Below the pieces are notes generated by a model that worked only from the letters and a program-made list of their open reading frames with translations, had not been told where the DNA came from and did no database searches. From Mesocentrotus franciscanus (taxonomy: Eukaryota > Echinodermata > Echinoidea > Camarodonta > Strongylocentrotidae), in the NCBI GenBank assembly GCA_037976565.1, contig CP137683.1, positions 7,604,321 through 7,668,320 of the forward strand: a stretch of 64,000 bases of DNA, read 5' to 3'. How positions within the stretch are numbered: position 1 is the stretch's first letter; each line of letters starts with the position of its first letter. The translations under genes and the position numbers were made by a program. Shown here piece after piece: positions 47,961-60,198 of the stretch.

Positions 47961-49815
47961 GAGAAATTAGAGCGAAATGAAAAATACATTTGCTAACCCT
48001 GTTTGAAACCTTTTATTTATTCCTTTTTAAAACCCTGTCTAGAACCTTTTATTCTTGTAAGATATAGATAGAGGTGAGAAATTAGAGCGAAATGAAAAAA
48101 TACATTTGCTAACCCTGTTTGAAACCTTTTATTTATTCCTTTTTTAAAACCCTGTCTAGAACCTTTTATTCTTGTAAGATATAGATAGAGGTGAGAAATT
48201 AGAGCGAAATGAAAAAATACATTTGCTAACCCTGTTTGAAACCTTTTATTTATTCCTTTTTTAAAACCCTGTCTAGAACCTTTTATTCTTGTAAGATATA
48301 GATAGAGGTGAGAAATTAGATGAAATACATTTGAAAAAAACCTTTATTTATAACCCTGTTTAAACCTTTTATTTATTCCTTTTTTTTAAAAACCCTGTCT
48401 AGAACCTTTTATTCTTGTAAGATATAGATAGAGGTGAGAAATTAGAGCGAAATGAAAAAATACATTTGCTAACCCTGTTTGAAACCTTTTATTTATTCCT
48501 TTTTAAAACCCTGTCTAGAACCTTTTATTCTTGTAAGATATAGATAGAGGTGAGAAATTAGAGCGAAATGAAAAATACATTTGCTAACCCTGTTTGAAAC
48601 CTTTTATTTATTCCTTTTTAAAACCCTGTCTAGAACCTTTTATTCTTGTAAGATATAGATAGAGGTGAGAAATTAGAGCGAAATGAAAAATACATTTGCT
48701 AACCCTGTTTGAAACCTTTTATTTATTCCTTTTAAAACCCTGTCTAGAACCTTTTATTCTTGTAAGATATAGATAGAGGTGAGAAATTAGAGCGAAATGA
48801 AAAAATACATTTGCTAACCCTGTTTGAAACCTTTTATTTATTCCTTTTTAAAACCCTGTCTAGAACCTTTTATTCTTGTAAGATATAGATAGAGGTGAGA
48901 AATTAGAGCGAAATGAAAAAATACATTTGCTAACCCTGTTTGAAACCTTTTATTTATTCCTTTTTAAAACCCTGTCTAGAACCTTTTATTCTTGTAAGAT
49001 ATAGATAGAGGTGAGAAATTAGAGCGAAATGAAAAAATACATTTGCTAACCCTGTTTGAAACCTTTTATTTATTCCTTTTTAAAACCCTGCCTAGAACCT
49101 TTTATTCTTGTAAGATATAGATAGAGGTGAGAAATTAGAGGAAATGAAAAAATACATTTGCTAACCCTGTTTGAAACCTTTTATTTATTCCTTTTTAAAA
49201 CCCTGTCTAGAACCTTTTATTCTTGTAAGATATAGATAGAGGTGAGAAATTAGAGCGAAATGAAAAAATACATTTGCTAACCCTGTTTGAAACCTTTTAT
49301 TTATTCCTTTTTAAAACCCTGTCTAGAACCTTTTATTCTTGTAAGATATAGATAGAGGTGAGAAATTAGAGCGAAATGAACAAATACATTTGCTAACCCT
49401 GTTTGAAACCTTTTATTTATTCCTTTTTTAAAACCCTGTCTAGAACCTTTTATTCTTGTAAGATATAGATAGAGGTGAGAAATTAGAGCGAAATGAAAAA
49501 ATACATTTGCTAACCCTGTTTGAAACCTTTTATTTATTCCTTTTTAAAACCCTGTCTAGAACCTTTTATTCTTGTAAGATATAGATAGAGGTGAGAAATT
49601 AGAGCGAAATGAACAAATACATTTGCTAACCCTGTTTGAAACCTTTTATTTATTCCTTTTTTAAAACCCTGTCTAGAACCTTTTATTCTTGTAAGATATA
49701 GATAGAGGTGAGAAATTAGAGCGAAATGAAAAATACATTTGCTAACCCTGTTTGAAACCTTTTATTTATTCCTTTTTAAAACCCTGCCTAGAACCTTTTA
49801 TTCTTGTAAGATATA
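47961..49815. repeat. 116-bp satellite array 2
   Basis: The same monomer as array 1, about 16 copies, beginning directly at the gap. One monomer near 48.3 kb is rearranged (shortened, with 'aaaaaaacctttatttataaccc'). Confidence 0.95.
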
Positions 49816-50253
49816 GAGTGCGTTTATCGGGTCTTGCCATCAGATATGTACATATCGAACCCCACTATCGAACCCCACTATCGAACCCCACTATACGAAC
49901 GTGATTCTCGGGATGTCGCGTTTATCGTCTCTTCACGATTCAAAATAAAGGCCTTGTCTCTGCGCAGCTGCTGCGCCGTTTGACCCTGGAAGCGGATTAG
50001 CCTGGGAAGGTCCATAGAGCTATATGGGAAGGTCCGATTTGTATGTGGGGTTCAAAACAGCTTTGCGTTTATCGTGTCTCATAAACGTGATTCTGGCTGT
50101 ATGTCACATTCAAAACGCACCTTTTTCGCGTTACAATATGCCCATATCTAAAGACGTTTGAAATAGGGCTTTGCGTTTATCGCCTTAAAAATCTGCGTGA
50201 AAGACGTTTGAAAACGCTGATTCTAGGCAAAAATTTGGTCGATAAACGCGACC
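49816..50253. mobile_element. Harbinger-like MITE (copy 2)
   Basis: The counterpart of 41065-41493 with the same ends and the same tripled internal piece. It keeps 'gcgtttatcg' in two places where copy 1 has short deletions. Confidence 0.75.
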
Positions 50254-53111
50254 ATAGACATAGCTGAATAAAAACGACCTTCTCAACCCAACTAGAAACC
50301 TTTTCATTTTCAAAGATATAGATAGAGAGTAGGGGAGAGACTTGAAAAAAAAATGGACAATCACAAAGATTCGACCTTAATGGAAATGACAGATTAATCA
50401 GTATATCTATTGGGATAATGCAAGGGTAATATGAGTTTGTAAAATATTTGTTTTTGTGATATTTTAAAATCCATATCGTGGGTGTTGACTTGGAGGTTTT
50501 TCATCAAGATATTGAAGTTTATCTAAAATATATGCCTTACTACCTATGAGTATTTCTCATGTTGACATGGAATTCGTCCTTGTCTATTGTTACTGTGCAT
50601 AAATCCATAATCAATTTTTATAATTCTTCTAACATCTAACTTTCATCATATTCATAGTTTTGTACATACTGACAGAAATTGAACGATAAACTAAAATCAA
50701 ATTGCACAACAGAAAGATGAATCAAGGGTACGAATGAGAAAGTGAGAGTGAGAGGGAGAGAGAGAGAGAGAGGAGCGAGGAGGAGAGAGAGGGAGGAGTG
50801 AGAGAGAGAGAGAGAGAGAGAAGAGCCAGCTGCATTACAAAAATGACGACTTTTTAACATCATAATGTGAACAAGCCTGGCACTTTGGGCCTAATTGTAC
50901 TTAATGCCAGAAAAGGCAATACTTGAAATATTATCTGATGTTTGAATCTAATGGCTTGCTGCCTGTTGAGAATATGATTACACGTTCTTTGAAGGAGTTT
51001 ATGCAAATCGTGTGATTATCACAATTTCAATTTTTGCTGTACTTAACAAATTTGAGAGTACTTTCCATTCATTGATTATGCATTTAGATTTTTTCCATAA
51101 AGATTGTGTTTACTGGTGCACTGCTATCCCTGTCATTATGCAAGTAAAAGAGGAGATGTAAGATAGAAAGAGAGAGACAGGGGAGAAGAAAGAGAAAGTA
51201 GAACAGGATAAATAAGCAGAAAAAAAGTAGGAGGATAAAGAAGAATAAATAAGAAAAGAAAGAAGAAGAAGACAGAGAAGATAGAGAAGATAGAGAAAAA
51301 GTAAGATGGTATAGACTGAGAGAAAGAAGAACAAGAAAGTGAAAATGAAAAAGATGAGTTAGAGGAAGAAGAAAATGAAGAAGAAGAAGAAGAAGAAGAA
51401 GAAGAAGAAGAAGAAGAAGAAGAAGAAGAAGGAGAAAAAGACGAAGAAGAAGGAGAAAGGAGACGAAGAAGAAGGAGAAGATGACGAGCGGGTACAAACT
51501 GAGAGATATGAAATTATGGTTCCTCGCAGACAATAAGAAAGCATGAAAGGTGATGATGATGTTTTATTAGCAGTGTAGTTTGGATAAGAGCATGTCAGTC
51601 TGTCTGTGCTTGCACAGGTGTACATGCCTTGTCATAATATTGCGGTGAGGCACATCAGGGAGATGCATCGAGTGCTTCTCTTAACGCTTCTCTAACGCTT
51701 CTCTAGCATGTAACTGTCATGGGGAGGCTGTTCCACGAATATTCAGAGGAAGCATTAGTCCCAAAGAAGTAAAGATCTTCATGATAAAAGGAAATTTGCA
51801 GTTTTTTTTTCTGCTGTTCTGAGAATATTCTGAAAAATAGATGAAGATCTTTCTGAGAGAATTTGTAATCGTTTAACAGTTTTATTATTAATTTTTTAAA
51901 ATTCATGCACATGCATTTCTTGCAGGATTCCGAGTACGATATCTTGGATCCGTAGATGCACATTATAGAATATGAAATACCACGATTATTATTTATGCAA
52001 AATATAGTACTGTTCTATCACAAATGCATCAGTACATTCAAGATTCTACTTGATATAAACCCTTGATAGTATAAAATATAAATGTGGGATATTTGCAATA
52101 ATTTTCCTACAGATATGTTGGATTATCAATAGAATTAATTGAATACAAATCAATTGCTAGATTGTTATAGTTGGGAGCTTTGGGTACGAGTATATCAAAC
52201 AAACCTAAAGATTACACGACTTCTAATAGCATGTCGAAAACACTTTTCAATCTAAAAAATATATACACATTTTTAATAAAGAAATTACAAAGCCAGATTT
52301 ACCAGTCTTGAAAAGAAAAAAAAGTGAAAGACCAATTACAGATACTCTCTGAAGCTTCTTGATCTTTCATAACAAAACATGGGGCGAGAGTTGCAAAGAA
52401 AATATCAAACTCTTCACAAAAAATGTTAAACCATGATTCAGGCATCGCAGAGGAAGAAGCGCCTCCAGTTCTCACAACTTTACTCCACCCACATCGACTA
52501 GCGAAAAGATCAATTCCTCTACTTTCTCTTAAGCACGGGAGAATGAAAACACAACACAATCAAAAACATGGCAGTCCAAAGTACATGTCGCCCTGTGGCA
52601 AAAGAAAACCTGCCTAATTTTTCTCGGCTTGTTCAAGAAATATTTTGATAGGGAGCGAAGAGAGGTTTAAGTAAAGCGAATTAACAGAGAGAGAGAGAGA
52701 GAGGGGGGGGGGAGGGGAGGGAGCACAAAGAACAACAGTCTACATGAAAACATGAACATGTATGAAGAATAAAAATCATGACATATTTTTCCTCTTTTTT
52801 CTTCTTCGAAGGAGCAATCAAAAGGTGGAAAGAGTGGTATATAGAACGGGTCTTATTTTTGGATCCCGAGGCAGTGGTCTTCCCTCCGAGATGTTATTCG
52901 TGACGGAGGAGAAAAAGTGCAATGGCTAGGATGGATGTGAGGTAGAGATGCGGGCGCCGCGGTCCGTTTGTGTCGTGATTTGATGTTTTTGTGATGATTT
53001 TTTTCACCCCATGTCCCGCTCTTCAATCTTTCTTCCATTTTGTTCCTACCTTGCTTTGAAAAAGAGATAATGGATTGTGCCGGAGGAAGGAGAGGGGTAA
53101 GAAACAGACAG

Positions 53112-53143
<32 letters not shown>

Positions 53144-53792
53144 CATCTGTTGAAAGCCAGAAAGGTTTTTAACTCAATATGAAATGATATGAGTTAGTGC
53201 CCTTCTGGTGTTAAGCAGATGAGAGGACAGACAACTTTCATATGCACAATTTTACAGATATTACCTTCATAATTTGAATCGGCTCGATTATAATGTTAAC
53301 CAGAGTCTGATGAGCACATTCCCATTGCTTCGTTAACCTGTTCATTTAATAAGACGTTGTTTCCACGAACACGTTGGGGTGGATGTTGACAGGTGAATGA
53401 TCTTTCTTTAAAGACCTGAACTACTACTTAGTACATACTTAGACATTAACAGAACTCCATGTCATATCAAAATTCAAGAACGGAACAATCCATTTCTATA
53501 TGCTAAGTCTTGAAAACCATGAGCATCTACAGCTAAGAAAGAGCTCTGAAAGGTGCTCTGGTAAATTAGTAATAAAATGCATGAAACTTACTTGGAGGAA
53601 TCTCACTTAAACATTACCTAATATAAAAAAGTTGCCATGAACATAAGTGACATTTTAGCCATTAGAGGTATAATCTTACAGAAAGAAAGAGAACGAGAGA
53701 GACATAGACAGAGATAGACAGATAGATAGATGGATAATGAAATAAAGTGGGAGGAAAGGGTGAGTGAGTGAGGGGAAAGAGAGAGAGGAGAA

Positions 53793-53838
<46 letters not shown>

Positions 53839-56244
53839 AAGAGAGAAAGAGAGAAAGAAAGAGACAGAGAGTTGAGCTGAGATTGACCATGATGAAGATA
53901 ATGATGATCCATTTGTCTAGCAGAAAACCAATGTAATCAGAGATGGAGAAGTACACACAGAGATCAGTGCGAACATTACCTACTTCATCAATGTCAAAAC
54001 ATTAATCTCTGTATCTGTCTGTCTACCTGTCTTTTTTTCTTTCTGTCTGTCGGTCCGTCTGTATACTCTCCATATTTATCTCTATACATATGACATTTTT
54101 GTCTGTCTGTCTCTACTATCTCCAATTCTCTATCTCTAGCTATTTGTCTTTTTCACCTCTGGATATAACTTTAGAACATACATGTTTGAAGATCACTTTA
54201 AATGCGATTCGAAGCAAGATTGTGATGGAAATGATTATATAAGGTCTCTAATTATATGCACTATAACTTTCTTTGTCCTTAATATATGCAAAGGAACAGA
54301 AATAGTTCAGAAACAGACATTCCAATTTCAATCCAAGCACGGAAAAACCTAATTTATCCTTTGCACTAGACTAACTCCTTAAGCTTCCTGTTAAATGACA
54401 TTGAAATAAAGTACTGGATGACAGAGGAAAATTCAATTCAATATCATGAAAATTGAAAGATAAAAGTTGGATATCTTTCATGGCACACACATGCTAGCTG
54501 TTGGCACTCCAAACTTCTTAGTTTTCTTTTGTCCTTATAACTTGTAATGAAACTAAAGCAAAGATTTACCTTGCCACAACAGACAGTGTTTTCTGCTTGT
54601 TCAGATAGTGCTCCAGGAGAGCTCTAAGGTTCTACCTTTAGTTCTTCGTCTCTTCCACTCATGCTCAATTCACATTAGGGGCAGAACATGGGCATCTCCG
54701 AAACACCTGCGACTTTAATTGACTAATTGAGCCGACTATCTTGAGCAACGCGTCACATTCAATTAGGCTCCCAATGGGAGAGAATGGAACGCAGGAAAGA
54801 GACGGCAGCTTGGAGGAGAGAAACGGAGATTGGAGGAAAGAGACGGGATTGAAAGAAGCCTCCTCCTCCTCCTTGAGCCTGACGGGAAGAAGATGCCGAG
54901 GATTTACCGATGACAAAGACGGAGGAGAGGAAATAGGGCGATGTCTTTTGCTTGTGCCACAGGCACGTCAAACCAATGCGCAATTGAACGATTGTGGGAG
55001 ATTAGCTGTCTCTAGGTAGACGGTGAGAAAACTTCCACCGGGGTGATCGGTCCTTTTTTCAAACAGTCATTGATCATTTTTCAACCCTCTGCAGGCACTG
55101 ATTTGTCTTGATGAAGAACAATATGTTAAAACTTATCTCAATTTTGGTGTTGGAAATGTAATCCTTGAGAAAAACTGGCTTAAATTAATTGTTAATCATG
55201 CAGTGGTTGGTAGTCTGGATCAGTAAAATGAAAACCAACCAACAGATTCTGTTAGTGGGCACATGGTCAAGATGACTTCAGCTTGATTTTCTTTTTTTTC
55301 TATGTTTATTACAAAGTTATAATTATTCTTCTACCAAAGTTGTCGGGGACATGCATATCACCTATTTGCAGTATTTCACATAATCTATACAATTCTGTTT
55401 TTCTTCATTGCCAGAACCTAACAAAGACATACTGTAAACCCGAAAAGAAGGTTTGGTGATTTAAGAATGACCATTTTCACAGCAAGAAACATCACAAATT
55501 GCAAATTACTGGTGTTCTGTCAATTGTGATTAAGTAATATTTTGGCAAGGAACTTTCTTGAAAATCTAAACCACTGTCATAATTTGTCAGCATTTCATAC
55601 ACATAGAAGTTACCAATAAATGTTATGAACAGATTCAGCTCCACAAAAAAAAAAAGAATTCCGTCCATTTTTCTCCGGTTCCACTTCTTCTCATTTAGTG
55701 TCAATGAGAGGAAACAACACTGTTCAAACATACCAAGATGTATTTAAAAACCTGAAAATTGTCAACAAATTTATGACAGCACACAAACCCCAACACAGAT
55801 GTTTCTAATCAAGTGCCGTTTGGGGAATGTCATTTTCTTCAAATCTTCCAAGTTTGAACCCGATGGCTGGGTTCAAGAACACAATAGAGAGCGATCGGAT
55901 TTCTGACCGTCTACATAAATCTTTGATGAAAAACATCTCTACAGTTAGGTTCACACGATGAAGGTCCGTTAACTTGAAGTTTAGGTTGTGGTTTAGTAAT
56001 CTTGTAGTTAGGGGCCATGGGGATGCACTCGTGATTATAAAACTTGAAGTTTACTTGAAGTTCCAAACTCCAAGTGACCTTATATTTAGCGCGATAAGTA
56101 CAAGTGATGAGAAGGGGGTCTTCACTCGAATTTAAGTGTATTTCGGCCGCAGTTAACTGTGAGGTTACGCCAGCTTGTCGTTAAAATGAATGCTTTCCCC
56201 GGCTTGTAGTTTAAAACTTTGAATACATATTGTTTCGGTCATGT
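50254..56244. repeat. 6-kb unique-type segment, right copy
   Basis: Near-identical to 41494-47460 over its whole length, including its microsatellites. After 56244 the sequence continues into new intron sequence, whereas the left copy is cut by the gap. Confidence 0.85.
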
Positions 56245-57036
56245 GTGAACCCTCATCCTTGCTAGTGGATTGTTGTTTATAACTTTGAGGTTTAAACTAG
56301 GTCAATACCATGTAAACATAGCTTTGGCTTTTCCAAGAGAAGAAGAAAATGTACCTATTCCTAGCCTGGGTGATAAATTTGTGATTTACATACAGGGAGA
56401 AGAGTTGGAAACTTGGGAAGTAAAAGGAATAGATGATGCCGAATACAGTGAATTGTATTCTTGATGTATTTATGACCAATGATTTACATCCGTGAATATC
56501 TTGGGATACTAAGTATGAACTACAGCAGAGTTGAATCTTTAAAAAAAAAAGAGTATGAACATAAGAGTGTTGTTGCCTATGGTTGTAGATTTTGGTTAGG
56601 TTAGCATAAGAAAGAAGTGGCAGGGAAATTAAACAATAAATCATTAGCCAGCTCTCTTGTGCATAATCCCTTACATTTAATATCATACCATAACCCGGCG
56701 GATAAAAATAATGGATCATTCATTGCTCCGGGTTAATTTAAACCCTTTCAATGGCACCCATGTAGGTTGGAACAGTTTCATCTGTATTTGCCACTCTATA
56801 CCCAGGAGAAAAATGGGGAGTCGACTGTACAATACTATAATAGGCTACTGAAATTGCTCTTGAGTGGATTTATCGAAAGTACTTTTCAATAAAAACTAAA
56901 AGCACTTCTTTTCATTTAACTTTATGTTGTAGAATACACCACATCAGGAGCTCTTGCAGCGCAGTAGGATATATTTGCAGTGTCTGCGTTTGGTAAATGT
57001 ATATTATTATTATGTTTATTATTATCATAAGCTTAC

Positions 57037-57122
57037 CTGCGAACAAGCAACACGGCAATGTCCTGAGATAGCGTTGGGGCAGCACCAATGGCCTGGCCAT
57101 TCTGTGTCTTGCTGCCAGATAT
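57037..57122 (-). CDS. RECK: RECK exon: second cysteine-knot repeat (first exon in window)
   Basis: The 86-nt exon begins with two bases of a split codon (acceptor TTTTATCCAG) and ends in phase 0 at GTAAGC. It encodes WQQDTEWPGHWCCPNAISGH, then CRVACSQ. It aligns with human KKSDGWVGLGCCELAIALECRQACKQ. It lies 22.7 kb from the next exon (34365). The phase shows that at least one more coding exon precedes it. Confidence 0.9.
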
Positions 57123-57514
57123 CTGGATAAAAACAAGAGAGAAAAAAAGAGAGAAATAAGTGAATAATTATGATTTCAAGATATTTTTGAAAATAAAACT
57201 ACCAGTAGTAACATTGGTATTGAGGTGTAGAGGTTTTTGGGGTCAGTCTCGGAATTCGATAGTTGACAGGTTTGACACTATACCTAACCTGTGCCCTAAA
57301 CATAATGTAAACCCAACTATACAACCAATGCCCTAATCCTTAGTCTTGAACAACAACAAGACTTGGAGACACATCAACATACTTCTTTATCAAATCCACT
57401 TGTCTTTTTTTATCACTCAAATATGCTTTTATATGACCTATGATATGGCGAAACTTACTCCTTGTCTTTATCTCGTCAAAAATGTATAGGATTACGGCTC
57501 GGGTTGCAAGTGGG

Positions 57515-57545
57515 TTTAGGTTATGTGTAGGGTTAGGGTTAGGTA
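57515..57545. repeat. Short telomere-like TTAGGG interstitial motif
   Basis: The sequence reads 'gtagggttagggttaggt', two to three TTAGGG-like units in an otherwise ordinary stretch. Confidence 0.6.
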
Positions 57546-58365
57546 TAATGCTGGGTCCATAGATGAGTAAAGAATCTAGTTCATTTTGGACCAGTCCATA
57601 GGGCTATTGATAGCAGGAACAGTCTTGCAGGAGCACATATGTCATACAATCTCAATATCTGGAATTTTTGTAAAGTCCTTTCAAGGTGAAATACAAACAC
57701 AATTGCAAAGACTTTCAAGAGTTCAACTTTAAGGGCAATTTCAATACCCTATTGTATTGCCTATGAAGATGAATTTTGTATAATATGTAATATGCCACTG
57801 TCATGTTTTAATTGGTAATCTGCAAGGCTGCTGAAATTGTGTTAAGTTGATTTTATGAAATTCTATGTAATTGCGTCTAATTATTTTCAGCCCATCTGGG
57901 AGGAAACCGTGGTCTAGCTTCCCCGCAGTCTTGGACCCTGCCTCCATGCTCTGGTACAGTGAACCACATGGCCATTAGCAGTCACATGTGGCCATTTGTG
58001 GTCCAGGAAAAAAAGGAAATGTGTATCACAGATGTAGACATCAATAACACAGCATGAATAGAGCAAGTTCAAGATGATTTAATCAACCGCTACACCCGCA
58101 AAGACGTAAGAAATGAACCTAAATGTATCTGAGGTTTTAATACACTGTGGGGTCTGGGATGCTTTTTAAAAAGGGAATGTAAGTAAACAGTTTTTTTGTA
58201 TTTTTTTAAATAATTATAATACAAAAGAAAACAGGATAAAAAAAAACTATTTAAACAAAATATTTGGTTAAGTTTTGTTTTCTTTCAATGAAAGAATCCT
58301 AAGATATAGTCAGCAGCATAGAGGATTAAAAGTTCCTCTGGAACTTAGAGAGCAAACTTCAATAA

Positions 58366-58756
58366 GGGTGCGTTTATCGTGTCTTGCCACAGATATGTAC
58401 ATATCGAACCCCACTATACAAACGTGATTTTCGGGATGTTGCGTTTATCGTCTCTTCACGATTCAAAATAAAGGCCTTGTCTCTGCGCAGCTGCTTTGCG
58501 CCATTTGACCCGGGAAGCAGATTAGCCTGGGAAGGTCCATAGAGCTAAATGGGAGGTCCGATTTGTATGTGGGGTTCAAAACAGCTTTGCGTTTATGTCT
58601 CAGAAACGTGATTTTGGCTGTATGTCACATTCAAAATTCACTTTTTTCCGCGTTACAATATGCCCATATCTAAAGACGTTTATCGCCTTAAAAATGTGCC
58701 TGAAAGACATTTGAAAACGCTGATTCTAGGCAAAAAATTGGACGATAAACGCAACC
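58366..58756. mobile_element. Harbinger-like MITE, 391 bp
   Basis: The terminal inverted repeats GGGTGCGTTTATCGT and ACGATAAACGCAACC match with one mismatch. TAA flanks both ends (58363-58365, 58757-58759), the 3-bp target duplication typical of PIF/Harbinger elements. The interior is clearly homologous to the MITEs at 41.07 and 49.8 kb. It is noncoding. Confidence 0.82.
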
Positions 58757-59118
58757 TAAGTTGAGCTTGATTTTTGCAAAATTGCAGTAAGAAAAGGAAT
58801 GTTAATGTAATCAACCTTCAGAAATACTCAATGTACTCAATTCTCCATATCATTTCATATATCATAAAATATGAAATTAATGGAATTACCAAATGTTTTT
58901 ATTTCCTGTTTGAAAGTGTTTACAGTGATTTTGCACTCCTAATGGTCTCTTTTCACAGATGCTATACTTTTTTCAGCATGGCTGACGTGCAAAAAAAAAA
59001 CAGATCCCAGATTTCCAACAATGTAACTCACTATTATCCATAACCTTTTGGGGAGTTGCACAGAGAACATAAAACTAATATACAGAAAGAGGATATTGTG
59101 TTTATCGTCTGTTTAAAT

Positions 59119-59154
59119 CCAGAAGGGCGTTATTTTTGTATAACGCCCTTCTGG
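59119..59154. mobile_element. Perfect 15-bp hairpin (CCAGAAGGGC family)
   Basis: CCAGAAGGGCGTTAT and its exact inverted copy ATAACGCCCTTCTGG are separated by a 6-base loop, flanked by 'gtctgttt' on the left and 'cagcagat' on the right. The core is shared with 29.46, 44.4 and 63.1 kb, so it looks like the minimal form of a dispersed palindromic element. Confidence 0.6.
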
Positions 59155-60124
59155 CTGTCAGCAGATATCCATACTAATTACAAACAAGTAGAATAAGGTT
59201 ATATACAAAAATCTACAAGCAACAAAAAGTACTTTGTTTTCTACTTTAATCATTGCTTCAAATTTTCAAATTAGTGTCAAAACAGGTATATATTTAATTG
59301 GCCAGAGTTTCTAAAAGTGCATTCTGACATCAAGACAAAATGAAAGACAAATGCTTGGTTTTTCCAGACAATGTGAGAGAAAAATATTTGATTTTTAAGA
59401 CAAATGTAAAAGAGAAAACAGACAGATGGATGAGGGGTATTGAGGAAAATAGTACAATTTCAAAAAGCGAAATTGGCAGATTTATAGAAAAACAAAATAA
59501 ATCATCTTTATTCATGACTCAAGGTCAGATAAATCTGGAGTGATGAAGATGAATTATCTGTCACTAGGGGGAGTTAGACTGACATCACACATCACCACTG
59601 GCTCTATGTGACAATACAATGGAATTTTTCCTAGTGCTCGGTTATGCCAAGCCTTAGAAACCGGGGACATTCGGTCATATTTTGATAAGTTTAAGAAAGA
59701 TGAAATCTTATCCGGCATCTAGATCACCAGATACGACCTTTGTATACGGAGTGTCAATCACCGGCAAAGCTCCCAGAAACATTTCTCCGTTTAATGAGGA
59801 TAATTGGAACTCAGGGGACGAAACTGTTGACTGCCATGTTCACGGAGGAGAAGACGACGGCGGAGTCAGCCACAAGTTCATTTACAAGGATGCCTGAAGA
59901 CTCTACGACCTCACGTAAACCCATCTTAATTCTGGCGTGACAGCACAAACAATTTCTTCAAGTATGTATGATTCAGACGAGTCTTGGTTTGCTGTTTTTC
60001 AACAGCTTTGGAGATATTATGAAATCAATCAGGATTGTGAGAAAGAAACTGATGACATATTTGCAAGCACAAGTTGAAGCCCTTGTCAGTTACCGATTTA
60101 TGTTTTAAAGAAAAATAATGAGGG

Positions 60125-60135
60125 AGAGAGGAGAG

Positions 60136-60194
<59 letters not shown>
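60125..60194. repeat. (GA)n microsatellite
   Basis: AGAGAG run with a few interruptions, about 70 bp. Confidence 0.9.

Positions 60195-60198
<4 letters not shown>

Larger units (their letters stand above)
34366..57036. other. 22.7-kb RECK intron
   Basis: It separates the CC exon of the second cysteine-knot repeat from the 48-nt exon. Unique sequence runs from 34.4 to about 39.0 kb. Then comes satellite array 1, a 6.4-kb segment, a 500-N gap, satellite array 2 and the same 6.4-kb segment again. If the second copy is an assembly artefact, the true intron is roughly 8.8 kb shorter plus or minus the gap. Confidence 0.8.
15970..57122 (-). other. RECK: RECK gene, all but its 5' end
   Basis: Twenty minus-strand exons, about 2.67 kb of coding sequence, join with matching phases and GT/AG borders to give about 889 residues collinear with vertebrate RECK (about 971 residues). 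The protein order is cysteine-knot repeats 2-5, the cysteine-rich middle, three Kazal-type segments, a CCP-type segment and a short hydrophobic C-terminus. RECK is known as a GPI-anchored glycoprotein that restrains matrix metalloproteinases and acts with GPR124 as a Wnt7 co-receptor. The signal peptide and first cysteine-knot repeat are missing; their exons probably lie above 64000. One exon has a one-base frameshift (near 26313). Introns range from under 200 bp to 22.7 kb, and the large ones are filled with repeats. Confidence 0.93.

Noticed and set aside
47342..47989. Long frames across the N gap
   Set aside because: They consist almost entirely of unknown bases.
57890..57990. GC-richer stretch considered as the missing RECK exon
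   Set aside because: The minus-strand reading has no Cys-Cys or CxxxC pattern and no phase-compatible splice sites.
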